Origin: Clostridiaceae bacterium
Lineage (GTDB): Bacteria; Bacillota; Clostridia; Oscillospirales; Acutalibacteraceae
Length of the DNA stretch: 64,000 nt
NCBI GenBank assembly: GCA_904501755.1
Contig: CAJGBV010000001.1
Location: 62,001 to 126,000, forward strand
Direction of reading: 5' to 3'
The translations under genes and the position numbers were made by a program. The notes beneath the pieces are model-generated. The model was not told where the DNA came from and searched no databases. It worked only from the letters and a program-made list of their open reading frames with translations. Numbering within the stretch: the first letter of the stretch is position 1; each line of letters opens with the position of its first letter. Positions 15,990 to 25,015 of the stretch are shown here, one piece after another.

Positions 15990-17009
15990 ATGAAAGCTAA
16001 GCTTGAACAGTTAAAGCTCGACGCCCTTTCTGCTGTGGAGAATGTCAGCGGAAAAGCAGAGCTTGAAGAAATCCGTATTAAATATCTTGGTAAAAAAGGC
16101 GAGATAACCACTATTTTAAAGTCTATGGGAAGCCTCTCCGCTGAGGAAAGACCCATAGTAGGACAGGTAGCAAATGAAGTAAGAAGTGCAATTGACAGTG
16201 CTATTACCGAAAAGAGCACAGTTATTGAAAAGCTTGAGCAGGACAAAAAGCTTGCCAGTGAAGCAATTGACGTATCTATGCCCTCGAAAAAGCGTACCGT
16301 TGGTGCTCTTCATCCGTTAAACAAGGTGCTTGACGATATGCTTGACATCTTTCAGTCTATGGGCTTTGATGTTGTTGACGGACCTGAAGTTGAAACCGAC
16401 CATTACTGCTTTGAACAGCTAAATGTTCCTGCTGACCATCCTGCCCGCGATATGCAGGATACCTTCTATCTTACCGATTCTCTTTTACTCCGTACCCAGA
16501 CCTCTGCGGCTCAGGCTCGTACAATGGAAAAGACTCAGCCCCCTATCCGTATGGTATGCCCCGGAAGAGTTTTCCGTGCCGATGAGGTTGATGCAACACA
16601 CTCCCCTGTTTTCCATCAGATAGAAGGTCTTGTTGTAGACAAGGGAATAACTATGTGCGACCTTAAGGGCGTACTCGAACAGTTTGCTCACGAAATTTAT
16701 GGTCCTGAAACAAAGGTTAAATTCCGTCCCTCCTTCTTCCCCTTTACAGAGCCCAGTGTTGAGGTTGACGTTACCTGTTCAGAGTGCGGCGGAAAAGGCT
16801 GCCGTGTTTGCAAGGGTGCAGGCTGGATAGAAATTCTGGGTGCTGGTATGGTTCACCCTAATGTACTTAAAAATTGCGGTATTGACCCCGAAGAGTACAC
16901 AGGCTTTGCCTTTGGTATCGGTCTTGACCGTCTTACCACAACCCGCTATAAGATAAGCGATATCCGTTTGCTTTTTGAAAACGACAAGCGTTTTCTTGAC
17001 CAGTTTTAA
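15990..17009 (+). CDS. pheS: Phenylalanine--tRNA ligase alpha subunit
   Basis: Catalytic alpha subunit (339 residues) of the alpha2beta2 PheRS, a class II synthetase. An N-terminal coiled-coil (about residues 1-90) contacts tRNA; the core shows MGFDVVDGPEVETDHYCFEQ, motif 2 CPGRVFRADEVDATHSPVFH and motif 3 GFAFGIGLDRLTTTRY. A CSECGGKGCRVCKGAGW segment is normal for this subunit. The ATG follows GGAGG by 7 bases, directly after the T-box terminator. pheT begins 17 bases downstream, so both are under T-box control. Confidence 0.98.
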   Translation: MKAKLEQLKLDALSAVENVSGKAELEEIRIKYLGKKGEITTILKSMGSLSAEERPIVGQVANEVRSAIDSAITEKSTVIEKLEQDKKLASEAIDVSMPSKKRTVGALHPLNKVLDDMLDIFQSMGFDVVDGPEVETDHYCFEQLNVPADHPARDMQDTFYLTDSLLLRTQTSAAQARTMEKTQPPIRMVCPGRVFRADEVDATHSPVFHQIEGLVVDKGITMCDLKGVLEQFAHEIYGPETKVKFRPSFFPFTEPSVEVDVTCSECGGKGCRVCKGAGWIEILGAGMVHPNVLKNCGIDPEEYTGFAFGIGLDRLTTTRYKISDIRLLFENDKRFLDQF

Positions 17010-17026
17010 TGAAAGGAGCAGAAAAA

Positions 17027-19417
17027 ATGAAAATTGCACTTAATACCTTAAAATATTATGTAGATATAAATGTAAGCGTAGAAGAGCTTTGCGATAAAAT
17101 GGTTATGGCAGGCTTTGAGGTTGAATCCATTGAAAACCTTGCTGATAAAATGAGCAATGTTGTTGCGGCAAAAATCGTTTCTATTGCTCCTCACGAAAAC
17201 AGCGACCATCTCCAGATTTGTCAGATGGACACAGGCACAGGTGAGCTTGTTCAGATAGTTACAGGTGCTCACAACGTTTTTGAGGGTGCTCTTGTTCCCG
17301 CAGCCCTTCACGATTCTTATCTCCCCGACGGCACCCATATAACCAAAGGTAAGCTTCGCGGTGTTGAATCCCACGGTATGCTCTGCTCAGGCGGTGAGCT
17401 TGAGCTTACTGAAGCCGACTACGTGGGCGCCTCTGTAAACGGTATTCTTATTTTAAAGGACGAGTATGCTCCAGGTACCGATATGCGTGATATTTTAGGT
17501 CTTAACGACTATGTAATAGACTTTAAGATTACCGCTAACCGTCCTGACTGCAACTGCATTATAGGTGTAGCTAAGGAAGTTAGCGTTGTACTTGGTACTC
17601 CCTTTAAAATACCCGCTACCGATTATACTACTATAGGACAGGATATTAACGATTTTATTAAAATCGACGTTGAAAACTACGAGCTTTGCCCAAGATACGT
17701 AGGCAGAGTCGTTAAGAATCTTCGCATTAAGGAATCTCCCGACTGGATGAAGCAGGTGCTGAAAACTTGCGGTATGCGTCCTATTAACAATATAGTGGAT
17801 ATCACTAACTTTGTTATGCTTGAAACAGGACAGCCAATGCACGCCTTCAATTACAACGACCTTGCAGACAAGCACATCATTGTAAGAAACGCAAAGGACG
17901 GCGAATTCATTCAGACTCTTGACGAGAAAAAGCACGATTTAACAAGCGAAATGCTGGTTATTGCAGACGGCCAAAAGCCCTCCTGTCTTGCAGGTATTAT
18001 GGGCGGTCTTGAAAGCGAAATCACCGATTCAACCACCGATTTGTTCCTTGAGTCTGCCAAATTTAAGCGTGATAACATCCGCCGTACAGGCAGAACACTG
18101 GGTATCCGCACCGAGTCTTCAGGCAGATTCGAAAAGGGCATTGACATTAACAATACCGGCTTTGCTATGGACAGAGCCTTAAATCTTATTGAAGCACTTG
18201 ACGCAGGTGACATTGTTGATGGTGTTATTGATAAAAACAAAGGACTTCCCGAAAACAGAATTCTTTCCTGTACAACAGATTCTATTAATGCCCTTTTGGG
18301 TCTTACTATAGAAAAGGATGAAATGGTAAGAATTCTCAATGCCTTAGGTCTTGAAACAACCCTTAAGGACAATCTTCTTACCGTAAGCGTTCCCTCTATC
18401 AGAGATGATATTGAGGGCAGAGCCGACCTTGCTGAAGAAATTATGCGTATATACGGCTATGACCACATTATAAGCACCGCTATGTCAGGAAGTGTTAGAC
18501 GCGGAAGAAAGAATGAGGAGCGTATTAAGGCAGATTCAATCAAATCCGCTATGATAGCTATAGGTGCTAATGAAATCACCACATACTCCTTTATTTCTTC
18601 AAAGGCTCTTGATACACTAAGTCTTAACGACAATGATACAAGAAGACAGACTGTAAAGCTTCTTAATCCTCTTGGGGATGAATACTCCACAATGCGTACT
18701 CAGCTTATAACCAGTATGCTAACTGTTCTTTCCACTAATTTTAACCGCAAAAACACTGATGTTCGTTTCTTTGAAATCAGCAAACGCTTTATACCAAAAG
18801 TTCTTCCTCTTACCGATGCTCCCGATGAAATTCCCACAATGAGCATTGGTATGTACGGAAAGGATGAGGATTTCTTCACCTTAAAGGGTACTGTCGAGGC
18901 GGTTCTGTCGGTATTCGATGTGACAGGAAAATTTGTAAAGGGAAATGAAGTTTACCTCCATCCCGGAAGACAGGCAGAGGTATTCCTTGGTGAAGAAAAA
19001 ATCGCAGTTCTCGGTGAAGTGCATCCCGATGTACTGGATAGATACGATATAGGTGTTCGTGCTTATGTGGCAGAAATTTATGTTGATAAACTATACGCTG
19101 TAACTCCAAAGAAAAAAATCTACAAAGCTCTTCCAAAGTTCCCTGCCGTTACCCGTGACTTTGCACTTCTTTGCGACAAGGATATTCCTGTAGGCGATTT
19201 ACAGGAAGCTATGAAGGAAGCTGCAGGAAAACTGTGTGAAAACGTTGAGCTGTTTGATGTATATGAGGGCAATCAGATTCCCGAGGGTAAGAAGAGTGTT
19301 GCTTTCAGTGTTACACTCAGAAGTGTTGAGGCAACCCTTACTGACGAGCAGATTGATGGAACATGTAAGCGTATAATTAAAAAGCTTGAAGCAAAGGGTG
19401 CTACTCTCAGAATGTAA
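17027..19417 (+). CDS. pheT: Phenylalanine--tRNA ligase beta subunit
   Basis: Beta subunit of PheRS, 796 residues. Domains in order: EMAP-II-like tRNA-binding domain (about 40-150, HENSDHLQICQMDTG), B3/B4 editing domain (about 210-370, RPINNIVDITNFVMLETGQP), B5 (about 400-470), the inactive class II-like core, and a C-terminal anticodon-binding ferredoxin-fold domain (FPAVTRDFALL ... SVAFSVTLRS). The editing domain hydrolyses Tyr-tRNA-Phe. The ATG at 17027 follows AAAGGAG by 8 bases; the frame opens six codons earlier, overlapping the pheS stop, with less support. Confidence 0.97.
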   Translation: MKIALNTLKYYVDINVSVEELCDKMVMAGFEVESIENLADKMSNVVAAKIVSIAPHENSDHLQICQMDTGTGELVQIVTGAHNVFEGALVPAALHDSYLPDGTHITKGKLRGVESHGMLCSGGELELTEADYVGASVNGILILKDEYAPGTDMRDILGLNDYVIDFKITANRPDCNCIIGVAKEVSVVLGTPFKIPATDYTTIGQDINDFIKIDVENYELCPRYVGRVVKNLRIKESPDWMKQVLKTCGMRPINNIVDITNFVMLETGQPMHAFNYNDLADKHIIVRNAKDGEFIQTLDEKKHDLTSEMLVIADGQKPSCLAGIMGGLESEITDSTTDLFLESAKFKRDNIRRTGRTLGIRTESSGRFEKGIDINNTGFAMDRALNLIEALDAGDIVDGVIDKNKGLPENRILSCTTDSINALLGLTIEKDEMVRILNALGLETTLKDNLLTVSVPSIRDDIEGRADLAEEIMRIYGYDHIISTAMSGSVRRGRKNEERIKADSIKSAMIAIGANEITTYSFISSKALDTLSLNDNDTRRQTVKLLNPLGDEYSTMRTQLITSMLTVLSTNFNRKNTDVRFFEISKRFIPKVLPLTDAPDEIPTMSIGMYGKDEDFFTLKGTVEAVLSVFDVTGKFVKGNEVYLHPGRQAEVFLGEEKIAVLGEVHPDVLDRYDIGVRAYVAEIYVDKLYAVTPKKKIYKALPKFPAVTRDFALLCDKDIPVGDLQEAMKEAAGKLCENVELFDVYEGNQIPEGKKSVAFSVTLRSVEATLTDEQIDGTCKRIIKKLEAKGATLRM

Positions 19418-19434
19418 ATTTACAAAATTTTCAC

Positions 19435-19463
19435 TTGTACTTTTTCAAAAAATGTTGTAATAT
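19435..19463 (+). promoter_or_regulatory. Promoter of ireB
   Basis: TTGTAC (19435-19440), 17-base spacer, TAATAT (19458-19463), 22 bases before the ireB start. Confidence 0.55.
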
Positions 19464-19484
19464 ATTTATAAAGAGGTGTTTAAG

Positions 19485-19727
19485 ATGGATAAAACTGTAG
19501 AATTTTCTTTAATTAACGATGAAGAGCTTGAAATCCGTAAAATCGTTTTACAGGTTTACGAAGCATTAAAGGAAAAGGGCTATAATCCTATCAATCAGAT
19601 TGTCGGTTACATTCTTTCCGAAGACCCGACATACATCACCACACACAACAATGCTCGTAATCTTATAAGACGGGTGGACAGAGATACCCTGCTCCAAAAT
19701 CTTGTGAAATTTTATATTGCAGATTAA
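19485..19727 (+). CDS. ireB: IreB family regulatory phosphoprotein
   Basis: Small protein of 80 residues (UPF0297/YrzL). It has the conserved family core: the middle PINQIVGYILSEDPTYIT and the end NNARNLIRRVDRDTLLQNLV are diagnostic. In Enterococcus IreB is a target of the PASTA kinase IreK and negatively affects cephalosporin resistance; the exact mechanism is not clear. The ATG at 19485 with GAGGTG upstream is preferred over one three codons earlier. Monocistronic, with its own promoter and terminator; its usual partners ruvX and DUF1292 genes are not adjacent here. Confidence 0.95.
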   Translation: MDKTVEFSLINDEELEIRKIVLQVYEALKEKGYNPINQIVGYILSEDPTYITTHNNARNLIRRVDRDTLLQNLVKFYIAD

Positions 19728-19730
19728 TTT

Positions 19731-19760
19731 AAAGAAACAGCTTCGGCTGTTTCTTTTTTT
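19731..19760 (+). terminator. Terminator of ireB
   Basis: Stem aaagaaacagc / gctgtttcttt with a stable TTCG tetraloop and an uninterrupted T-run. Confidence 0.93.
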
Positions 19761-19833
19761 GTCAAAATCTATTGAACTTATTAAATTATTGATATATAAT
19801 AATATAGATAACACTCAAAGCGAGGAAATATTT

Positions 19834-20805
19834 ATGAATTTTAAATCTATAGACGGGAAAAATCAAGTCGAGGGCTATTGCCTTATAAAAAGCGTTGATA
19901 AAAAAACCTCATCAAAGGGCGATACCTATCTTGATTTCACATTTTCAGACAGTGAGGGAGAAATCAACGGAAAGCTGTGGAATTATAACGAAAACATTCA
20001 TGGTGTATATGATGCAAATATTCTGGTAAAGGTAAGAGGCACAATTTCTGTTTATAACGGTACCGACCAATTCCGCGTTGAAAAAATCCGTCCTGTAAAT
20101 GATGATGACGGCGTTAAGATTGAGGATTTTGTAAAAAGCGCGGGATACGACAGCTCTGCTATGTATAATGCTCTTTTTGAAATTGCTTCAGACTTTGAAG
20201 ATAAAGAGTTGTCACTTCTTGTAACTACCATACTTAATGACAGACGACTTGCTCTGCTTTATTGGCCTGCTGCCTTTAAACTTCATCACGCAATACGCGG
20301 TGGTTTACTGCTTCACACCCTTTCTATTGTAAGACTTTGCGAAAAGCTCTGCGGTATTTATACCTTTGTTAATAAAGAACTGCTTATTTCAGGTGCAATT
20401 CTTCACGACATTGCAAAAATTGATGAATTCGAAGTTGCAGACAGCGGTATTGCTACAGGCTACAGTGTCAAAGGAAACCTTATCGGTCATCTTGCCGAAG
20501 GTGCAATTATTGTAAGAGAAACCGCAAATCGCTGTGGAGTAAGCGAAGAAACCTCTAATTTAATTGAGCATATGCTTCTTTCCCACCACGGTGACCCTGA
20601 ATTCGGTGCCGCAGTACGACCTATGTTTATGGAGGCTGAAATACTCAGTGAGCTGGATATGCTTGATGCCAGAATTTACGAAATGAAGGAAGCCGTTGAA
20701 GGTGTAGGCACAGGCGAATTTACAGGAAGACTGTGGTCTATGGATAACAGAAAGCTTTATAATCACGGAAAATGTGATTTAAATAAACCAACAATTTTAT
20801 TCTAA
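19834..20805 (+). CDS. 3'-5' exoribonuclease YhaM-like (OB-fold plus HD domain)
   Basis: Protein of 323 residues combining an N-terminal OB-fold nucleic-acid-binding domain (about 10-95, VEGYCLIKSVDKKTSSKGDT, DFTFSDSEGEINGKLW) and a C-terminal HD phosphohydrolase domain (about 150-300). HD metal ligands are seen in GGLLLHTLSIV, AILHDIAKIDE and LLSHHGDPEFG. This architecture and length match YhaM, which trims RNA 3' ends in Gram-positive bacteria. The ATG at 19834 has GAGGA upstream. The following genes (DUF1858, trmK, rqcH) are tightly spaced and also RNA- or translation-related. Confidence 0.88.
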   Translation: MNFKSIDGKNQVEGYCLIKSVDKKTSSKGDTYLDFTFSDSEGEINGKLWNYNENIHGVYDANILVKVRGTISVYNGTDQFRVEKIRPVNDDDGVKIEDFVKSAGYDSSAMYNALFEIASDFEDKELSLLVTTILNDRRLALLYWPAAFKLHHAIRGGLLLHTLSIVRLCEKLCGIYTFVNKELLISGAILHDIAKIDEFEVADSGIATGYSVKGNLIGHLAEGAIIVRETANRCGVSEETSNLIEHMLLSHHGDPEFGAAVRPMFMEAEILSELDMLDARIYEMKEAVEGVGTGEFTGRLWSMDNRKLYNHGKCDLNKPTILF

Positions 20806-20824
20806 AACAAAGGAGAAAACAAAA

Positions 20825-21025
20825 ATGAAAATCACAAAAGATATGCTTATCGGAGATGTTCTTGACATTGATACAGGCTGTGCAAAATATTTCTTTGAAA
20901 TTGGTATGCACTGTCTTGGCTGTCCCGCTTCCAGAGGCGAATCTATCGAACAGGCTTGTGCGGTTCACAATACCGATTGCGACGCTCTTGTTGCTAAGCT
21001 TAACGAGTATTTCAAAGATAAATAA
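20825..21025 (+). CDS. DUF1858 domain protein
   Basis: Small protein of 66 residues. The N-terminal part ITKDMLIGDVLDIDTGCAKYF and the GMHCLGCPAS motif match the DUF1858/TIGR03980 family, sometimes called a hybrid-cluster-protein-associated redox-disulfide domain; the CxxC in HCLGC could be redox-active or bind metal. Function is not established. AAAGGAG precedes the ATG. Its TAA stop overlaps the trmK ATG by one base (TAATG), indicating translational coupling. Confidence 0.85.
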   Translation: MKITKDMLIGDVLDIDTGCAKYFFEIGMHCLGCPASRGESIEQACAVHNTDCDALVAKLNEYFKDK

Positions 21026-21705
21026 TGCGTCCATTATCAAAACGCTTACAGGTAATCTTTGATTTGGTGCCGAAGGGAGCAAAAGTAGCTGACATCGGCA
21101 CCGACCACGCTTATTTACCTATAGCCTTATCTTTAGAAAACAGGTGCAAAAAAATTATTGCATGTGACATAAACCAAAAGCCTCTTAATAAGGCTAAAGA
21201 AAACATTTTAAAATTCGGTATAGAAAATATCGAAACAAGACTTGGAAACGGCTTATCCCCTGTTAAGAGCGGTGAGGCTGATACCATTGTTATTGCAGGT
21301 ATGGGCGGAGATATAATTTCTCAAATACTTAGTAGTTGCAACTGGCTTATTGAGGATAATCCTACACTTTTACTTCAACCTATGACAAGTGCAGAAATTC
21401 TCAGAGGCTTTCTGATAAGTAACCGCTTTGAAATAACCGGTGAAACCCCGATTATAGAGCAGGGTAAGGTTTATACCGTTATTTGTGCGAAATATAGCGG
21501 TGAAGCAAAGTTCTACCCAATTGGTTACGAATATTCAGGTCTTGTTTCAGCCAAAACAGAAGAAGGCAGACTGTACCTTTTAAAACAACTCAAAAGAATA
21601 AGCAACTGTATTGATGATATTTCTGTTCTTCCGCACAAAACTGAAGAAACACAGTATCTTACAAAGGTTAAAAACCACATAAATAAACTACTGGAGATTT
21701 ATTAA
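21025..21705 (+). CDS. trmK: tRNA (adenine(22)-N(1))-methyltransferase
   Basis: SAM-dependent methyltransferase making m1A22 in tRNA, 226 residues. The Rossmann SAM site appears as GAKVADIGTDHAYLPIALS with IIACDINQKPLNKAK following, and the family motif IVIAGMGGDII is in the middle. A C-terminal helical (coiled-coil) extension matches TrmK of Bacillus. In Firmicutes trmK is often next to nif3; here it is coupled instead to DUF1858 upstream and rqcH downstream, overlapping each by one base. Confidence 0.93.
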   Translation: MRPLSKRLQVIFDLVPKGAKVADIGTDHAYLPIALSLENRCKKIIACDINQKPLNKAKENILKFGIENIETRLGNGLSPVKSGEADTIVIAGMGGDIISQILSSCNWLIEDNPTLLLQPMTSAEILRGFLISNRFEITGETPIIEQGKVYTVICAKYSGEAKFYPIGYEYSGLVSAKTEEGRLYLLKQLKRISNCIDDISVLPHKTEETQYLTKVKNHINKLLEIY

Positions 21706-23453
21706 TGGCACTTGATGGAGTATTTCTTTACAAGCTGAAAAACGAAATGTCTTTTCTAAAAGGCGCACATCTTGATAAAATCTACCAGCCGTCCAAAGAC
21801 GAGCTGGTGTTTTTGTTACGCTGTAAAGAAGGTAGTTTCAGAATGCTTTTGTCTGCAAGGTCGGGTGCTTCAAGAATTCACTTCACCTCATCAAGACCTG
21901 AAAATCCCGCCTCCCCACCAATGTTCTGTATGCTGCTGAGAAAATATTTAGGTTCTGCACGTATAACCGATATAATACAAAACGGATTTGAAAGAGTTAT
22001 AACCTTGGTTTTTTCTTCCACCAATGAAATGGGAGATGTTATATCCCTTAGTCTTGTTTGTGAGCTTATCGGCAATCAGTCCAACATTATTTTGACCGAC
22101 CAAAACAATATAATTATTGATGCTCTCCATAGAAGCGATTTGGAAAACTCCGGCCGTATTATCCAAACGGGTGCAAGGTATACCTTTCCAACTCCTACCA
22201 AAAAATTAAATCTTCTTGAAAACAAAACCGATTTCGTTACAAAGAAAATACTTTCTCTTGGTGAAATACCGCTATGGAAAGCCTTTATTGATACTATAGA
22301 AGGCATTTCCCCTCTTGTTGCAAGGGAGATTGCATATAGAATTTGTGACAGTGAAAAAACCGTTAATGAGTTAAGTGATGCCGAAAAAATGAACATTACA
22401 GGTGTTCTTAACGCTTTGCTTAGTGATATAACCGATAATAACACCCCTGTTTTACTTCTTGACGGAAATGGTATTCCAAAGGATTTTTCTTTTACTCATA
22501 TTAACCAATACCAGCCTTTGCTTACCGAAAAGCTTTACCCATCCTTTTCACAGCTTCTTGATGCTTTTTACAGTGAAAAAGAAAATGCAGAGCGTATACA
22601 TAGAAATGCTCAGGATATTTTCAAGCTTCTTTATGTTCTCATAAACCGAACGGAAAAGAAAATCGCACTTAGAAAAAAAGAACTTTTAGACTGTAAAGGA
22701 AAGGAAAAGCTTCGTATATTCGGTGAGCTTATAAAAGCAAATCTTTACCGACTTTCTTCGGGTATGACATCTTTTGATACAGAAAATTACTATGATGAAA
22801 ATTTAAGTAAAATAACAATTCCTCTTGACAAAGCTCTCTCACCCAGTGCAAATGCCGATAAATATTTTAAGGAATACAAAAAATCCTGTACTGCCGAAAA
22901 ACTACTGAGCGAGTTAATAGAAAAAGCAGAGTCAGACCTTATCTATTTTTATTCTGTTCTCGATGAACTTTCCCGTGCTCAGTCCCTTTCTGAGCTTAAT
23001 GAAATTAGGGACGAGCTAACCCAGTCAGGCATTATAAAAGCACCTAAAAATGTTCCTAAAAAGAAAAAAGATAATTTACAGTTTCTTCAGTTCACAACCC
23101 CCAATAATAAAAAAATACTGGTAGGAAAAAACAACTGCCAAAACGACCTTCTCACCTTAAAAACCGCCGCAAAACAGGATATATGGTTTCATACCAAAAA
23201 TCTACCCGGAAGCCATACGGTTCTGATTTCCGACTCAAATGACATAAAGGAAGAAGACATAATTTATGCGGCGTCTGTTGCAGCATATCACTCAAAAGCA
23301 AAAGAGTCCTCAAATGTACCCGTGGACTATACATTGATTAAATATGTTAAAAAACCAGCAGGTGCAAAACCGGGAATGGTAATATACACAAACGAAAAAA
23401 CTGTATATGTATCTCCATATTATTTTAAAACTAACCTTGACGAAACTCAGTAA
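21705..23453 (+). CDS. rqcH: Rqc2-type ribosome quality control factor RqcH
   Basis: NFACT family protein of 582 residues. RqcH binds stalled 50S subunits and adds C-terminal Ala tails to trapped nascent chains. The N-terminal NFACT-N domain starts MALDGVFLYKLKNEM and includes RIHFTSSRPENPASPPMFCM; a helical coiled-coil region spans about 280-430; the C-terminal NFACT-R domain contains DIWFHTKNLPGSHTVLI and YHSKAKESSNVPVDYTL. The ATG overlaps the trmK stop. It was formerly annotated as fibronectin-binding protein FbpA, a name to avoid. Confidence 0.95.
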   Translation: MALDGVFLYKLKNEMSFLKGAHLDKIYQPSKDELVFLLRCKEGSFRMLLSARSGASRIHFTSSRPENPASPPMFCMLLRKYLGSARITDIIQNGFERVITLVFSSTNEMGDVISLSLVCELIGNQSNIILTDQNNIIIDALHRSDLENSGRIIQTGARYTFPTPTKKLNLLENKTDFVTKKILSLGEIPLWKAFIDTIEGISPLVAREIAYRICDSEKTVNELSDAEKMNITGVLNALLSDITDNNTPVLLLDGNGIPKDFSFTHINQYQPLLTEKLYPSFSQLLDAFYSEKENAERIHRNAQDIFKLLYVLINRTEKKIALRKKELLDCKGKEKLRIFGELIKANLYRLSSGMTSFDTENYYDENLSKITIPLDKALSPSANADKYFKEYKKSCTAEKLLSELIEKAESDLIYFYSVLDELSRAQSLSELNEIRDELTQSGIIKAPKNVPKKKKDNLQFLQFTTPNNKKILVGKNNCQNDLLTLKTAAKQDIWFHTKNLPGSHTVLISDSNDIKEEDIIYAASVAAYHSKAKESSNVPVDYTLIKYVKKPAGAKPGMVIYTNEKTVYVSPYYFKTNLDETQ

Positions 23454-23512
23454 TTATTATATAATGATTGTATATGTAAGAATTTAATCATATATTAGAA
23501 ACGGAGAAAATC

Positions 23513-24247
23513 ATGAACGAGTTGACTATATCAAATATTGTATCCATAATTTTAAAACGTATTTGGCTAGTTATCATAGTTGCAGTGCTTTGCGGCGCTC
23601 TCGCCTTTGGTTACTGTAGCTTCCTTGCTACCCCTGTTTACCGTGCAAATACTTCGATTTTAATAACCAACGGCGGTATTATTACAGAGAGCAGCGATGA
23701 TTCTATTCAAACAAATGACCTTTCTGCGTCAATATATCTTGTAGACACCTGTGTGGATATATTAAAATCTCAAAAGATATACAAAGACCTTTCCACTGCA
23801 CTGGGTGAAAAATACAGTTATTCTTCTTTAAAGGGCGGTTTTTCTATTTCCCGCAGAGATGAAGAAAGTCTTTTTATTGACATATCCTTTAGAAGTACAG
23901 ATAAAGAAGAAGCTAAAATTATTGTTAATGCCTTTACTCAGTTAGCTCCTTCTTATACCGAAGAGATTCTGCCTTCAGTAACTGTGGAAATACTCGATAC
24001 GGCAGACTCAACTTCCTGTGTTTACCCTCAAACTCTCTCAACAACAGTTGTTTTTGCAATGCTTGGCGCAGCAGTAATCTGCATACTCCTCGTTCTTATA
24101 GCTACTCTTGATCAGGCAATTAAAGACGAAGAAGACTTTATGGCTCACTTCGATATCCCTGTTCTGGGTTCTGTACCGGATTTTGATAACAGTCCTACCT
24201 ACGCTTACAGAGCTAAAACAGGCAATGTTTCTACAGGAGGTCAGTAA
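23513..24247 (+). CDS. Wzz/YveK-type chain-length determinant (CpsC-like)
   Basis: Polysaccharide co-polymerase and kinase-activating membrane protein, 244 residues. It has one N-terminal helix (about 17-38, WLVIIVAVLCGALAFGY), an extracytoplasmic Wzz domain with RANTSILITNGG, and a second helix near 183-205 (TVVFAMLGAAVICILLVLIA). The cytosolic C-terminal tail should contact the kinase encoded 2 bases downstream. GGAG precedes the ATG. It forms an operon with cpsD, and probably cpsB and pgeF. Confidence 0.9.
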   Translation: MNELTISNIVSIILKRIWLVIIVAVLCGALAFGYCSFLATPVYRANTSILITNGGIITESSDDSIQTNDLSASIYLVDTCVDILKSQKIYKDLSTALGEKYSYSSLKGGFSISRRDEESLFIDISFRSTDKEEAKIIVNAFTQLAPSYTEEILPSVTVEILDTADSTSCVYPQTLSTTVVFAMLGAAVICILLVLIATLDQAIKDEEDFMAHFDIPVLGSVPDFDNSPTYAYRAKTGNVSTGGQ

Positions 24248-24249
24248 TT

Positions 24250-24966
24250 ATGGAAAACAATAATATTCAAAATAAAGATACTGCTTCCAAAAAGGTTCCC
24301 TTTGCAGTTGTAGAAGCTTACAAAACTATCAGAACAAATCTTTCCTTTTCTTTACCTCAGGAGGGCTGTAAATCTTTCGTAATTTCCAGTTCCGTTCCCG
24401 GTGAGGGTAAGTCAACTACTGCTGTTAATATTGCCGTTGCTTTTTCACAGCTTGGCAAAAATGTACTTCTTATCGACGCCGACCTTCGCCGTCCCTCAAT
24501 TCATAAAAAGCTAAAGCTTATAAACACAAAAGGTCTTTACACAGTTCTTTCAGGCACCGCTTCCTTTGACGACTGTGTGCAGAACTCAAACAAATTCCTT
24601 GATGTTCTTACCTCGGGTCCGCTCCCCTCTAACCCAATTGAGCTTATTGAGTCGGTAGCCCTTACTGAGCTTATTGATAAACTTCACCAGCGTTATGATT
24701 ATATTATTTTCGATTCAACACCTATAAACATCGTTTCTGATGCTATTTCCCTTGCTCCCAAAACCGATGGCCTTGTGCTTGTGGTTAGAGAGAACAGCAC
24801 AAGAAGAGATGACATTCATCATGCACTGTCTGCCTGTAAGTTTGCGAACATTCGTGTTCTTGGTACTATTATTAATGGTGTTAATCCTAAACATTCCCGT
24901 AAATACTCATACAGAAAGTATAAGTCAGGATACAAATATAATTATAAATACCAGTATAAGTATTAA
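24250..24966 (+). CDS. Capsular tyrosine kinase (CpsD/CapB family)
   Basis: BY-kinase of 238 residues that autophosphorylates on C-terminal tyrosines to control polysaccharide assembly. Walker A is SSVPGEGKSTTAVNIA, Walker A' is LLIDADLRRPS, and the Walker B-like segment is YIIFDSTPI. The tail is exceptionally Tyr/Lys-rich: nine tyrosines in the last 24 residues (within SYRKYKSGYKYNYKYQYKY and just before). The start EAYKTIRTNLSFS is the oligomerisation motif. Activated by the adjacent Wzz protein and reversed by the CpsB phosphatase downstream. Confidence 0.94.
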   Translation: MENNNIQNKDTASKKVPFAVVEAYKTIRTNLSFSLPQEGCKSFVISSSVPGEGKSTTAVNIAVAFSQLGKNVLLIDADLRRPSIHKKLKLINTKGLYTVLSGTASFDDCVQNSNKFLDVLTSGPLPSNPIELIESVALTELIDKLHQRYDYIIFDSTPINIVSDAISLAPKTDGLVLVVRENSTRRDDIHHALSACKFANIRVLGTIINGVNPKHSRKYSYRKYKSGYKYNYKYQYKY

Positions 24967-24971
24967 ATTAT

Positions 24972-24998
24972 AAACCGATAGGTATCCCCTATCGGTTT
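24972..24998 (+). terminator. Intra-operon hairpin between cpsD and cpsB
   Basis: Stem aaaccgatagg / cctatcggttt followed by CTTTTTC. It could partly terminate transcription after the kinase and lower expression of the phosphatase and pgeF. Confidence 0.7.
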
Positions 24999-25015
24999 CT
25001 TTTTCAGGAGGCATT

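Noticed and set aside
21705..23453. Fibronectin-binding protein annotation for the NFACT gene
   Set aside because: The NFACT-N/coiled-coil/NFACT-R layout is that of RqcH; fibronectin binding is a historical label.
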